Source: Lithospermum erythrorhizon (Eukaryota > Streptophyta > Magnoliopsida > Boraginales > Boraginaceae). From it: DNA of 64,000 nucleotides. A model generated the notes under the pieces. That model ran no database searches and was not told the DNA's origin. It saw nothing but the letters and a program-made list of their open reading frames with translations. This document shows positions 25,259-37,735 of the stretch, in pieces. Both the position numbers and the translations under genes were made by a program. Location of the stretch: the NCBI GenBank assembly GCA_019722365.1, contig JADFUC010000166.1, forward strand, positions 186,001 through 250,000, read 5' to 3'. The first letter of the stretch is position 1; each line of letters begins with the position of its first letter.

Positions 25259-26551
25259 ATGGGTAATGCTCAAGAATTGGTTCAACAGAAAAGAGGTTAG
25301 TTCTTGATATTTTGTTCATTTTTTGTTTTCTTTCAAATAGTGTGATGGCACCGAAATTAATAAAACATAAACTTAGGTTTTTAATGTCGTATTCATATAG
25401 TCGATTCTAGTGCAGAAAAACTTGATTTGGTTTATAAACTTGGTTTTCATTATCTTGTAGAAAATGAGGCATCAAATAGAGATATATCAAGAGATGATGC
25501 AATTACAAAGCCAATCAAGAACTATACCAAATGGTTGAGAGTATCCTTGTACATAGTATTCATTCTTGCAGGTCAATCCTCTGCAACTCTTTTGGGAAAA
25601 CTATACTATGATAAAGGAGGGAACAGCAAATGGATGGCAACATTTGTTCAATCTGCAGGTTTCCCTATCTTAGTCCCCCTTATGTTTTTCTTTCAAAAAC
25701 CCAAAAAAACATCTGCTGTAAACTCTTCTTTAGCCAATCTTTTTCTGCTCTACCTTTTCTTTGGAATTATTCTAACAGGTGATAATCTCATGTACTCTTA
25801 TGGTCTTCTATATCTCCCTGTTTCAACATATTCACTCCTTTGTGCAACTCAACTAGCCTTCAATGCCCTTTTCTCTTTTTTCCTAAACTCCCAAAAATTC
25901 ACTGCTTTAATCTCCAATTCATTAGTCCTTTTAACAATTTCAGCTTCACTTCTAGCAGTGCATTCAGAATCAGATGGAACAACTGAGATTTCCAAGGGCA
26001 AGTATGCCATTGGATTTCTTTGTACCATTGGTGCATCAGCTACATATTCATTATACCTATCTTTACTTGAAGTATCTTTCAAGAAAGTGATAAAAATGGA
26101 AAGTTTTAGAGTTGTGTTGGACATGCAAATATACCCTTCTTTTGTGGCAACATGTGGATGTGTTGTGGCACTTTTTGCTAGTAAAGAATGGGAAAATTTG
26201 GGGGCAGAAATGGAAGAATATAAATTGGGGGGTGTTTCATATATTATGACTTTGGTTTGGATTGCAATTTCTTGGCAAATTGCATCAGTTGGTTTGTTGG
26301 GGTTGATTTTTGAGGTGTCCTCTTTGTTTACTAATGTTATTGGGACATTGGGGTTGCCTATTGTTCCAGTACTTTCTGTGATATTCTTCAATGATAAAAT
26401 GGATGGTATTAAGGTGATTGCATTGTTGCTTGCTATTTGGGGGTTTCTTTCATATGTTTATCAACATTACCTTGATGATATCAAATCTAAGAAAGCAAGT
26501 TCAAGTAGCCATGGGAATGAAGTTTTGAGTTCAAGTCTAGAACCTTGCTAA
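25259..26551 (+). CDS. Purine permease (PUP family)
   Basis: A short exon 1 (25259-25295, 37 bases) splices to exon 2 (25416-26551) to give 390 aa. The splice uses the acceptor TGCAG just before 25416, which keeps the frame; without exon 1 there is no ATG before the conserved part. The protein is an integral membrane transporter of the plant purine permease family, which moves purines, cytokinins and in some species alkaloids. Evidence is the charged N-terminus, about ten hydrophobic segments starting near residue 53, the GQSSATLLGKLYYDKGG motif after the first segment, the hallmark GDNLMYSYGLLYLPVSTYSL near residue 134, and a typical last segment LLAIWGFLSYVYQHY. Length is normal for the family. 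The likely membrane is the plasma membrane or tonoplast. The substrate cannot be told from sequence. Confidence 0.93.
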
Positions 26552-26695
26552 ATGATACATTGATACTCATGTGACGAGTCAAAATTAAATGACATTGGTT
26601 GTTATAGTTTTCGTAATTCGATTAAGATTGTAATATGTATGTAATGTAAAGAACAATTTTTATTATTTATCTTAGGGGTACAAAATAAAATTCAT

Positions 26696-28425
26696 TGTAG
26701 GGGAAGGATTTACCGATTAATGCGAGGTTTTGTCAGATGAAAGGTGTCGGTATGCAAATTATGGTCTCTAGCGTTCTTGGCGACGGGTTATGAGATGGAT
26801 TCTTTGCTTGACTTGATTTGAAGTGTGATAGAGACAGGCAGGCTCGGGCAGGCAGGCTGGTGAGGCTGAGGCAGGGGCCGAGGCAGGTTTGACTTGATTT
26901 GGATAGGAGGAACACATGAAATGAATGTAATGTCGGGTTTTGATGAATTTGAGGCCAGTGCGGAGCTTGGATATGGTCAGAGTTGGGAAGCATAGCGACA
27001 TATTCCGTGTTAGTTGTATGGATTTGATCTTTGGGTCTTTGGATTTGATCTGGAGTGCATGATGAGCCGTGAACTTTATTACTTGGCGTTGTAGTGTGAG
27101 AGCAACTTTGAGAATACTTATTAATTGGAGATATGTAGCCCAGATAATTATAAGCTTTTCAAATTGGAACACGTAGGCTGAGGAAGAGTACTTAATGTAT
27201 GATGGAATTTAATTTAGGGATAGAGGCTAGAACTTTAAGGCGTATGGAGTAATAACCAAACAAATATTGAAGTAGCGGCTAACTAGCAACTTTGTAGGTC
27301 TTACTTGATTGTATTCTTTGTAGAGTGGGGTAGTGAATTTAGCGCCAGCAGGAGCTTGATGTAAACTTTGAAGTAACCTTAGTTCTTGCTTTTTAATCAC
27401 AGCTGACGCACTTGAACATTCTTTGTATAGTGATAATCAGTATGAAGGTGGAGTATTCGGCCCTTGTGATGACAGGTCAAAGCTAAAGCAGGGGCGCTTT
27501 GCACTGCGTTTTCTTTGAAATCAAGGTATAGGGTGACGTTTAGTGTATTCGCATATCTGAAACGTGTGAATCAGCTGAGATTTTCGGTGTTAAATGCAGA
27601 GATTTATGAATAATCATTTATTTAGGCTTTGTTCTGAATATTCAGGCGTTCTTGAGAAATTTTGATGATTACAAGCCGATTTTGCTTCAAGCCCGAAGAA
27701 TTCTTTAGATTTGTGCGATAGTCTTGATTCAGTGCTATTTTATTACGCGGAGGTGTTTACCCATGGCATGATGGTGTTTCACTGTGGAGTTTAAAGATTT
27801 AAGCTTAGATAAATCACCGAATTTTCTACATATTTCATGGAGTGTTTTTGGATGAATGTGATGTGTTGTGGATGAAAATTTTCGAACAAATAGGGGAGTT
27901 TATATAAGCCGGGCTTCAAATCTTTTCTTTTTGATTGGTTGGTTTATTTTCGAATTGGATTATGATCTTGCTTAATTTGATTTTTGAAGCGAATCTGAGC
28001 AGTTGATAAAGCACAACTTGGTCTGAAAACCTAAAATAGGCACCTATTTTGAGGTCCTTGGACTTTTTGGAACTTTTTATTTTAACCCCAAATTTCTTGG
28101 AGTCTTCATTTTGAACCCTGTGGTTTTTCGAGGCCTAATTTCAATTGACATTTAATGCGAGGCTGTTTTCTCGGGAACCCTATTTCGAGTTCAATTTTAG
28201 GGTTATTAATGTAAAAACCGTTGTTTTTTTTTACTTCGATTAATTCCAGGGGCTTAATTTCCGGGAACCCTTGTTTGTCCGAGGGTTTGATTTGAATTTA
28301 GGGTTTAATAGACAACCCTGTCCCGGCCAGCGTAGCGTCTTTTTAGTGGCTCTACTTTTAATTAATTTTATTAATTCGTCTTAATCAATTTAATTATTAT
28401 TTTCGATAAATTTTTGGTGTCTACA
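26696..28425 (+). mobile_element. Possible solo LTR
   Basis: The stretch begins TGTAGGGG and ends TTTTTGGTGTCTACA, an ending often seen in plant gypsy LTRs. It contains a TATA-like TATATAA at 27901-27907, as expected for an LTR promoter, and long non-coding G/T-rich sequence. No primer site, gag or pol follows, and the 5-bp flanks (TTCAT, TTGTA) do not match. It lies 145 bases after the permease stop and could overlap its 3' UTR. Confidence 0.4.
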
Positions 28426-29462
28426 TTGTATTTTATTTATTTTTGTAAATTAATTTAAAACTTTTTTTTGAATTGAAATGATGATTAATATTCATTCATA
28501 AATTGTAAGAATTCACTACGGAATCTGATTGAATAAGGTGATACTTTTACGTCAATTAAGCATAAATCTTAGAAGATAAGCTAATAAGATGAAAATGGAG
28601 TGGAATCGCGTAGTGATATCTACTTAGAAATTATACCTCTGGTCACAAAATATTCCTACTAAAAATCTTTCGTCTGTACTCCAGTCTAAATGTCTTGATG
28701 ATATACGTCTTTATCTTGGAGTATATATCCCAAATGTGAGGAATAAAATTAAATGTAGAAATGTCATCGGTGGAGAAATATTGAAGAACAAATATTAATC
28801 AAAGGAATAAAAAAATTACACTAAAATTGTAGCCAAAAAATGTTAGATTAAGCAAAAATCTAACACTTTTATAATATTAGAAAATAGAAAATAAAATAAA
28901 AATATTTAAAGGGGAAGAAAAATTACAAAAAATGATGGTTATTCTTTCAAAAAGAATAGTTTTTGATAAAAAGTTTTTTTTATCGTGTTGAGAGAGATAC
29001 GTGGGAGCAGAAACTTTTAGTATACTAATTGGATTTGAACTTATAAAGTTCAGTCTAATATTTAGATTTAGGTTGTAAATTAATTTAAAACTTAAAAAAC
29101 ACTTATCTTGATAATTATGATTTGAACAATTTCGATCAAGGCCGAATAAGCCGATGTTTAAGATGATAAATATTATAATAAAATTATATCATGCAATCCT
29201 ATCTAATCTCAATAATCCTAACAAATTACTATTTATCAATCACAATCTAAAGTATATACTCCACTGTTTTGATATAAATATCATATTTCGATATATTTTA
29301 TATAAAATATTATATAATATATTAAAAAATATTTGAAATTAAAAGATTAAAAGGTGATTGTAAAATTGAAATTGAAATATTAAATGATATTTTAGGGATG
29401 AATCAATGATTGAAGTATATGAGTTGTGTGTCCACTAAATTGGTACAATTAGTAAACACAGT
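28426..29462. other. AT-rich spacer; no gene seen
   Basis: No coding frame of note. GATTGATATTCATTCATAAATT-like sequence at about 28480-28510 recurs near 30190-30215, so this is dispersed repeat material. Confidence 0.4.
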
Positions 29463-29576
29463 GCCACGTTCCAATATAAGTTGCCACCTTTAGGACACGA
29501 TGCAAGAACGTGGCATATTGCAGTTTGTAATCCAGAAATGCATGATCTCAATCTTGGCTGGATTTTCACTATAAAA
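29463..29576 (+). promoter_or_regulatory. ABRE/RY-type promoter of the LEA-like gene
   Basis: Two ACGT-core elements resembling ABREs lie here: GCCACGTT at 29463-29470 and AACGTGGC at 29507-29514 (opposite orientation). A TGCATG RY-type core is at 29539-29544. TATAAAA at 29570-29576 is 95 bases before the ATG. This set is typical of ABA- and seed-regulated plant promoters. The regulation is inferred from motifs only. Confidence 0.65.
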
Positions 29577-29670
29577 TGCATATTTAAAGCAAAGAAGGAA
29601 AGCTTACAATAAAGATTATCACACCTTTATTTTCAGCAAGGATAAAAACTAGAAGGAAAAAGAAGGCAAA

Positions 29671-29913
29671 ATGTCAGGGGCTCAGGGTGCACAACCTAAG
29701 GAATCATTTACAGCAACAACTTATGAATCAGTAGAAGGGGGGCAAAACAAGACTAAGCTAGACATTCATTCCAAGGAAGATGAAGGTGGAATTCAGATTG
29801 ATAAAATCCAAGACAAGGTTAAGGATGCTGCTGGAAAAGGCGGTCCAGTGTTCGGCTCCGGCGACGACGATGATGATAAAAAACGGGACTTGGGTGTTAC
29901 TGGAACTGCTTAA
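29671..29913 (+). CDS. Small seed-maturation / LEA-like hydrophilic protein
   Basis: A single exon of 80 codons plus stop gives a very hydrophilic, Cys- and Trp-free protein. It begins MSGAQGAQPKESFTATTYES, has a central EDEGGIQIDKIQDKVKDAAG, a GGPVFGSG turn followed by an Asp run, and ends DLGVTGTA. I recognise this layout from small plant seed-maturation (PM41/LEA-like) proteins, but cannot name the family with certainty. Such proteins are thought to be disordered and protective during drying. Upstream ABRE, RY and TATA motifs fit seed or stress expression. There is no signal peptide or membrane segment. The ATG is the first after the TATA box. Confidence 0.85.
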   Translation: MSGAQGAQPKESFTATTYESVEGGQNKTKLDIHSKEDEGGIQIDKIQDKVKDAAGKGGPVFGSGDDDDDKKRDLGVTGTA

Positions 29914-31714
29914 TTAGATGAATATGTTACTTAGATTATGTTACTTTTTAATGGGATGAATGACATATGGATCCTCGAGTTATAAATGTCATTCATGAGT
30001 TTTTTATATTATCATCTTGGTACTTTGACCAATTTGGACTTTCTCAATTACTTTTGTATTTTTACATAATTAATACTTCTTTCATATTAAAATTATTTTG
30101 TATAACAGTACAATTGTTATAGATTATTTTTTGCAAAAAATATATTACATATATATTTGACCTTTTTTTCATGCCAATTATTTTTTGATTTAAATCGATG
30201 ATTGATATTCATTCATAAATTATAGAATTACTCCTAATATAATTGAGTTAGGGAGATACATATATTTAACCTCTTTTTTGTAATACCAATTCTTGTTTTG
30301 TAATAACCCATATTTAACCTCTTTTTTGTAATGTCAATTATTATTTTATAACTAATGAAAAAAATCATCGTCAATAAATAATTAGCTTAAAATAATTAAG
30401 CTAGGGGTGGGATATACTGAGTACCAGGTTAAATAATCCAAATGGTATATAATATTCGATTGAATATTTTGCTTGGTGATGTCTAAATATATAACAATCG
30501 CTTGAATTTTGTGTAAGTCTTGATGAACAAGTGGCTTTCTAATTATTTTTTGTACTAATAAGTCTTTTGTAAAATGAGTAATGACTTTATTTTTTTTTAC
30601 TTGACAACATGGTGTGTGTAAAATTAATAGAATTATAGGTAAAAGAAATCGCTTCATAATAATATTAGTCAATATTAGTCATTAATGAGTTGTTTAGCAT
30701 TTAGTATGAAACTGAACTCTGTTCACGAACATGACTGATGATTAGTATGTAGATTAAGGATGAAATTCATATGTATATATTTAATCTCATTTTATTTTAT
30801 TAAAAATAAATATATCAAATTATGGTAAATTTAAAATTATTGATCTACCTAAATTATTTAAAAATATTAAAGTGTAAATGTCTCAAATAAAATAAAGTTA
30901 TTTTTATTAGCTTAATTAATAAAAAATGATAGTGTAAATATGGAAGGGTATAATAGTCAATAAGATATTTTATTTTATGTTAAGGGACCTAACTGATAAT
31001 TAAGATAAAATTCGGGAATCTAAATTGGTAATATAAAAAATTTAGAGACCCAATTGATATTTAACATAAAATTCGATTTTTTAATGTAAATTAATATATG
31101 TATGTTTGGGTTGATTGTAATATGGGACATTTGTAGTTTACAATTTGTGTTAAGTCTTTAAAGTGATGATATATTTGGACTTTTGACATTAAATTATTTT
31201 CTACCACATCGTATGGGTCATGAATTATAGTTGGAAATCATAGATATAATTTGGTAAGTCAATTGTGATGATTAAACCATCTTTGCGTTTGGGGCAATGA
31301 CATAGCTCATGACTCATGAGGTACTAACCCCCTCATAGGCCTGGGTTTTGCTAAGGCCTTCGAGAATATTTGGAGTGGTCTTTGAACTAAACGAAACACT
31401 GTCTTAGCCCTTAACTAAGGAGGGAACTTTGTCTTCACTCTTCAGTGCATTTTGTATTTATGCAACTTTTTAACTTTTAAGCACTTTCTCCATTTGATAG
31501 AAAAAAAAAACACTATCTTTTTAATTGGTATCGTGATCGATACAATTTGCTACAAATTTGAGATGGTCAGGATGTAAAGAAAGTATTCACATAGGACAAT
31601 ATAATTGACATTGTGATGGAAAAACTCCCTTGATCAAATCGGATATGGTTATGCTCAAATTAGTTATAATTCTCATATTTAATTGTCATTCTAGAGTAAT
31701 ATACACAAATTAAG
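29914..31714. other. LEA-like gene 3' side and AT-rich spacer
   Basis: No gene is seen. The phrase CCTCTTTTTTGTAAT occurs twice near 30270 and 30318. 30380-30672 is open on the minus strand, but its composition is random AT-rich. A short A run lies near 31500. Confidence 0.35.
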
Positions 31715-31717
31715 AAG

Positions 31718-31830
31718 AATGAAAAGTAGTTGCATTGAAAATGTAGAATGACAATTAATTGAAATTATATCATTAATTAATTGATAATTTAATAACAAAA
31801 AAAGTTAAAATAATATTAAAAATGTAAAAC
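31718..31830. repeat. Dispersed repeat, copy 1
   Basis: GAAAAGTAGTTGCATTGAAA, AATGTAGAATGACAATTA and TTGATAATTTAATAACAAAA occur here in the same order as at 40169-40290, about 8.4 kb away. Confidence 0.6.
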
Positions 31831-31899
31831 ATTAATTTTTACATGTAAAGAATGGCAATTAAATATCCATTTTTGAGTTAGAATAATGAAAAACGATCA

Positions 31900-32120
31900 T
31901 TTCTTGTCGTGGGGTTTTTACGCTCTGAAATCACTTAGGCATCACGGATGAGGTAAATTACGGAATATCGCCGGTGGCGGAATCTTTAGCTCGCCGTTCT
32001 GGCTGCGGGCTTGAGTTCAGCAGCGTCGCTGCGGGGTTGACGCTAAATGATGCGAGAGAGTGAGGAGGTGGCCTTAATCTGCCGAAAGGCTGCCGGCGGA
32101 AGTGAGGCGTAATAGGGAGT
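31900..32120. other. GC-rich island in AT-rich spacer
   Basis: About 200 bases with strings such as CGCCGGTGGCGG and GCCGAAAGGCTGCCGGCGG stand out sharply from the surrounding AT-rich DNA. One minus-strand frame runs through much of it without a stop, but no protein family is recognised. It may be a captured gene fragment or part of a transposon. Confidence 0.4.
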
Positions 32121-34460
32121 TAAAAACTAATTTATCTTTAGTTCAATCAGATTTCGTTTTAATTGATTTTTCACGTATAGAGATAAAGTTTTGATCTTTA
32201 ATTATATTATTTAAAAATTAAAAATTAATATTATAAGTATTTTAAAAGATGAATCAATTATATAAATTTCATATTTTTTGGGAGCAATGAATAATTAATA
32301 ATTGATGAGTGAAAGTTAATTCAAAAAAAATCAGCTTGACAATTAAACGATAATTAAAGTGAATTGGAAGGAGTAGTCATATATAAAAAGGCTTCATATG
32401 GGGCCACTAATTAGACGTTTATCATCAATTTTCAGTCCTTTGGATTACCGAGGATGAACCCATTTCCCTAAACTTTTACAATCAATTCAGCTAGTCCACT
32501 ATATGTTGTGTCGTGATAACTTTTATAGAGTGATTTGGCGGAGATAATCGAATGAATTACAGCAGTTGTTGCGTCGCTTGTCAATGAGGTCGAGGTTGAA
32601 TCTAAATGTAGGGATAGGGGTTGGGAATTATTGTAATACTTAATAAAAAAAAGTGATTTGAGCGGTAAGGAGTAATACCTTATATAGTGTTGCTTGGAGT
32701 CGATCCGGATCCTTTGTCGAGAGGGTATTCACGATTGATGGCCAATCAATAGAATAAAAAAGCAATATATAATTTTTTAAAATATAAGCCCAAGCTTTAT
32801 AGAATTTAAATAAATCAATTAAATATTAAATACATAGAGGAATGGGTAGTTATTTAACATGAATTAAGTTGGTGATGATCCCATCTTGCTTACCGTAAAA
32901 TAGTTCGAATTTCGTAAGCTTTTATTCTTGCCTGTTGCACAAATATGTAGTACTACTCGATATATAGCTAAGCTTTTTAATAATTTGTTCAAGCTATATG
33001 TAGTAATTACAAGTAGTTAAGCATCCAATAAACTACTTTTTAGTCTTTAGTAGAGATTGACCATGAGGCGTGTCTACTATTAACAAAGTCCTTGTAAATA
33101 GAAGGTTCGAAAAGTGCTGGATTTGATTCATCGATCAAAGCGATTCTGGTTTCCACAATCACGGTGGGAGAAAGGATTGATGAATGTGGCAATTGAGGTT
33201 CTTGATTTTTAAATTTTGTCGCTGGCTACATGAACCGAGGCTCTTTAGCTTTCCATTGCTTCACTATCTGCAAATAAATAGGCAGATCATAAATAACACA
33301 GCATGTTACCGTTTAATCCCCCTCTTTATTATGTTTTTTTCATTATTAATTCTTATATTATCGTATTATAATATTTTTGTTAGTTGAAAAATAAGTTTTA
33401 AAATTGTGGCTCATACTTGATTGATAATTAATAAGTCACAAATTTTTCTTAAAAAATTCTATATGATTCAAACTTATATTAGAAGTTATCTACTCAGAGC
33501 TAATTCTTTGAAATGATAGAATAGTGGAATAGGTTAACGACACAATTAGAAATAGTTAGATTGTTATAGTTTGGTCAGGATATTGACCAAAGTGTTGTAG
33601 TTTAATTAAGATTTAGCAGAGGCGTTAAAATTTAACGGTCAAATGGTTGGAGTTGATTTGGGAGTAAGCTTAATATTTTGATAAGCGTGTGGGAAAAATT
33701 TTACATTTGATGATTAAGTTTGGAGACGAAATTCTTATTGTTATGAAATAAAATGTTATTTTCGTGATTTGGATTCACAACGGTATCGTTTTAATGAGCA
33801 AGTCGTAGTATTTCTTAAGTATTATATTTTCTTTCTTGTTGGCGTCTTTATAATTAGGAAACGAGGAATGGAGGCGTTGGAAGTGTTGATTGAAACGTTT
33901 TGGAAGGCTCAGAAAGCGAACTTAGTGGTGATGGGGAGGAAGGAGGAGGTGGTTGTCCGAATTTCGGGATTTTGAAGTTTATTTTAGATGTAAATTTTAC
34001 AAGCAATACACTTTTAAAGTTTATAAAAATAATAAAATTACCAAAATTTGATTCAATCGTATTTGAAGTCAAATTTTAACAATTCGTTAAAATGGGAATT
34101 TAAGCTATGATACTTTTGTCGATATCACAGAGGCAAAGCTATTTGTCATTATATGGGGCCAAAATACGACTTGGTCCTCTTCACGCTGAACCCGTTTACG
34201 CAGTACATCTTATTGCCTCTTCATAATATATGCGTGACTACTACATGTTTGCATTATCGATATTTTAGATCGATTATATAAAATCACCAGCGTATTTACC
34301 GAGTAGATAAAAATGTAGAAAATTATTCAATTATGAATTAATGATTTTCTAATTCAAATCACATTAAGAATATATATCTAAATTATTATGTGATATTTTA
34401 TATTACGTTAAGCTATATAATTCAGCAATTGAAATAAAAAGTGTCAAGAGACATATCTAA
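32121..34460. other. AT-rich spacer; no supported gene
   Basis: On the minus strand 33060-33180 is briefly open (it includes TVIVETRIALIDESNPALFE), which could be a gene fragment, but I do not recognise it. Other frames here are short and of random composition. Confidence 0.3.
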
Positions 34461-34711
34461 TACTCCCTCAATCCCAATATATTGTCAACGTTCAAATTTG
34501 GATGTTTGACATACTAAATGTTAAATTTAAATATTTTTATTTGTATTGTATAATATTTGGTGAAAATTCTCAAAAGATAATATTTCAATGTACTTTAATA
34601 TTGTCATCAAATTTATTCAAATCAAAATCATGTTTATCGATGAAGATGTAATAGTTTGTCAATTTTGAACACTTAACTAGAGCATGACAAACATTTAGTA
34701 TGAAGGGAGTA
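34461..34711. mobile_element. Stowaway-like MITE
   Basis: It begins TACTCCCTCA and ends GAAGGGAGTA, matching terminal inverted repeats with TA target. The 251-bp interior is AT-rich and non-coding. Confidence 0.7.
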
Positions 34712-36822
34712 ATAAATTTGAATATTTTATTTCATAAATTTAATTTCTTTTATAATAATATATAATATGTTAATTTTTATGATATCAATTTAAATATTTG
34801 AAATATGTTGTAAAAGTTTGAACTATGCATATAATAAGTTAAGAAAATTGATACATGGACAATCTTGGTACTAGTTATGGATATGGAGTAATTCGAACTA
34901 GAGAAATATTTGGTGAGTTTTCATTCTAAGGAATCAATTTACTTTCTATAACAACAAAATTTAATGTTCACTAAATGAGGTGTCAATTGTTATTCTTGAT
35001 TTTTCAGGATTTAGTATTACTATTTCAAGGTAAAAGTATTTAAGGTATTTTTTTTACGGAGTACTCCCTCTAATTTATTAGAATTGACTTTTTTATATAT
35101 CGAGATAAATTTTTAATATTTAATTACTGTTTAATTATATTACAAAAAAAAATTAAAATAATAATAAGAAAATATTTTAAAAGACGTATCCAATTATAGA
35201 AATTTTATGTTTTTTTAGAATAAGGATTTATTTATAATTGATGGTCAAAGATCAATTTCAAAAAATTCAAACGACAATTAAAGTAGATTAAGAGGATTAT
35301 ATATCTCGTATATTTTTTGTGGTTTTGTACAATTGCCTTGAAATAGTTTCACCAGTAAATAATTCATTCATTAATCACATATTAATTAATCATTCCGTTG
35401 ACATCATATTGCACGCCAACAGATTTAACTATTGGAAAATTGCCAGTGTATCATGCATGAATGTGAAATACTAGGCATTGATACCCTATCAAGGCCTCAA
35501 CTATAGTTGCATTAATTATAGAAAGTCAAAAAGCAGTGATGATGCTCCGACCATTGACTTAATTCTCCTATTTAGCTTGTCTGTCTGAGATTGTTTTTGT
35601 TGTGTAATTTTGTTTTAGTGACTAGACATACGTATGAATATGAATATTATTATTATAAGTATTTTATATTTAATTATAAAGCTAGTTATTTGTCTTGCTG
35701 ATTTAACGCGTGAATATTACGTCGAATTGATTTTATAATATCTTTTTTAATAATAAAAATAATGAATTAAAATTAAAGTAACATCTAGGAGTATATAAGA
35801 GGAAAAAAATATCATCTGTAAATATTATGAGTTTTGGTAGCGATAATATCTGCTTAATAGAAAAAATACTTGAAACCAGCGCTTTATTTTTATTCTTTGT
35901 TTTTTGTAGTTTTGTCATATGTAATCAAATATTATGAAAGTTGAATTTTGGGTGGTTAGTTACTAAAGGGTAAAATAGGAATATCGAAGTTTAGACTTCC
36001 GTTTATGTAACTAAATGGAATGCTAGATAGTATAGATTCTTTATTTTAAAATTAGTTTTGTCGTATGTAATCGAAATATTATGGAAGTTGAATTTTGAGT
36101 GGTTAGTTCTTAAAAGGGTAAAATATGAATATCGAAAGTTGAACCCCCGTTTTGTAGCTTCTGAAATAGAGGCACTTAGACATTATATAAAGTATAGATA
36201 TGGAAAAACAGAGAGTTTACAGAACCATTTCAACAATTAACTTCGAATTTTCTTTGGATAAAATTTGAAGGATTATTATTAATTTTAGAGCGTACCTCCG
36301 ATTGTGGTTCCCATGTTGACCACGAGGCATTTGAAAGTGCCTCGGCGGTAAACCATTCTCATCCTTCGTCACTGAAGCCCACTTAATATTTCCTTGACAA
36401 AGAAGTGTAATAGTAGGATGGAGTATATTTTAATAACCCCAAGGTCAAACTTGGATCTGGGCATGGTGGATAATTGTTGGCCGATAATAGGCGAACCGTT
36501 CCACGTCGCTTAGTAGTCGACTCGAGCCCAGTCCTTGGCATATCAATTCCAGTATTCTTGTACCGACCTTAACATTCCCCTTGAGATATGTTGCCGTAGC
36601 ACCATGCAAGGTTTGAATTAGAAAAAATGAACAAATGTAAAATTAACCTTGCTCTGTTGTAGGCGGATGCTGAAACATCTGATAATATTACCTCATTTAC
36701 CTTGTTTATCTAATTCGCTATTTCACTTTCCGTGCATAAATAATCAGTACAAGAAACCCTTTGGCTCCCCTCTTATCTCAGTATCACCTTTCATCAAATT
36801 ATATCATAAAATGCTAATTAAA
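34712..36822. other. AT-rich spacer; no gene seen
   Basis: A further degenerate MITE-like segment runs from GTACTCCCTC near 35060 to about 35300. The phrase ATTATGRAAGTTGAATTTTG is repeated near 35932 and 36078, in a direct repeat of about 145-bp spacing. 36290-36600 is less AT-rich but shows no sustained frame. Confidence 0.35.
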
Positions 36823-37063
36823 ATAATTGGATCACAAATTAAATTAAATTAAAACCAAAATTCAAAATTCAAAGAAATCAAATAAATTGGATTAGAAAAT
36901 TAAAATAAATAACAAGAAAAATTAAATCAAGTTGAAAAAGAAAATTAAAATTAAATCAATTGGATTAAAATCAAAACCAAATTGGATCAGAAAATTCAAA
37001 GTAAACTAATTGGATCAAAATTAAAAAAAAAAAAATTAAACCAAATTGGATCATGAAATTCTG
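36823..37063. repeat. A-rich degenerate repeat with AAATTGGATCA motif
   Basis: The motif AATTGGATYA recurs at least six times, separated by A-rich strings (AAATTAAA, AAAATTCAAA), with nearly no C or G otherwise. It ends at the border of the 266-bp tandem array. Confidence 0.65.
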
Positions 37064-37076
37064 AAAATATAATACA

Positions 37077-37735
37077 TACCATTATTAAAAAGTTCATGAT
37101 ATTTTATAGTGTAGATATATACCATGCTTTTAACACAAATGGTATTCTAGACATATTCTCAAATAATTTTCAAAACACTTCTTATGTAACATCATATAAC
37201 AAAATACATCTCAAGCCAAATTCTATATTCTATTTACATTATATGGTATTAAATAAATGGGGTCCTTTCTCCTATGACATTTCAATAATGACATTACTAT
37301 TTAAGAAACACATGTAGAATAAAAATTCTAAAAAGTAATGGATACCATCATTAAAAATATCATGATATTTATGTATTGTTGATACATACCATACTTATAA
37401 CACAAATGGTATTTCAAACATATTCACAGATAATTCTCGACAAACTCTTATCTAACAACACATGAGAAAATACATCTCAAAATATTATTGTGTATTCTAT
37501 TTACACTATATGATATTAAATAAATGGGGTATTTTCTACTTTGATATTTTAATTATGGTATTACTATAACAGAAACACATTGATAATGAAACTTTCGAAA
37601 AATAATGGTTACCATAATTAAAAAGACCATAATATTTTTATATTGTTGCCACATACCATATTTTCAACATAAATGGTATTTCAGATATATTCCTAGATAA
37701 TTTTCCAAAATCTTTTTATGTAGCAACCACGTAGC
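37077..37735. repeat. 266-bp tandem repeat array, about 2.5 units
   Basis: Units start at 37077, 37343 and 37610 with TACCATNATTAAAAA. They share ACACAAATGGTATTCTAGAC-like, AATACATCTCAA and TAAATAAATGGGGT blocks in register. The third unit stops after about 125 bases. The units are clearly diverged, with no long open frame common to them. Confidence 0.88.

Noticed and set aside
25849..26391. 180-codon open frame on the minus strand
   Set aside because: It is antisense to the purine permease coding exon and shows no protein family features.
30382..30672. 96-codon open frame on the minus strand
   Set aside because: Composition is that of random AT-rich DNA, with no start context, domain or conserved phrase.
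36823..37735. CRISPR-like spacing of repeats
   Set aside because: The units are long and contiguous without unique spacers, in a plant nuclear context; this is an ordinary tandem repeat.
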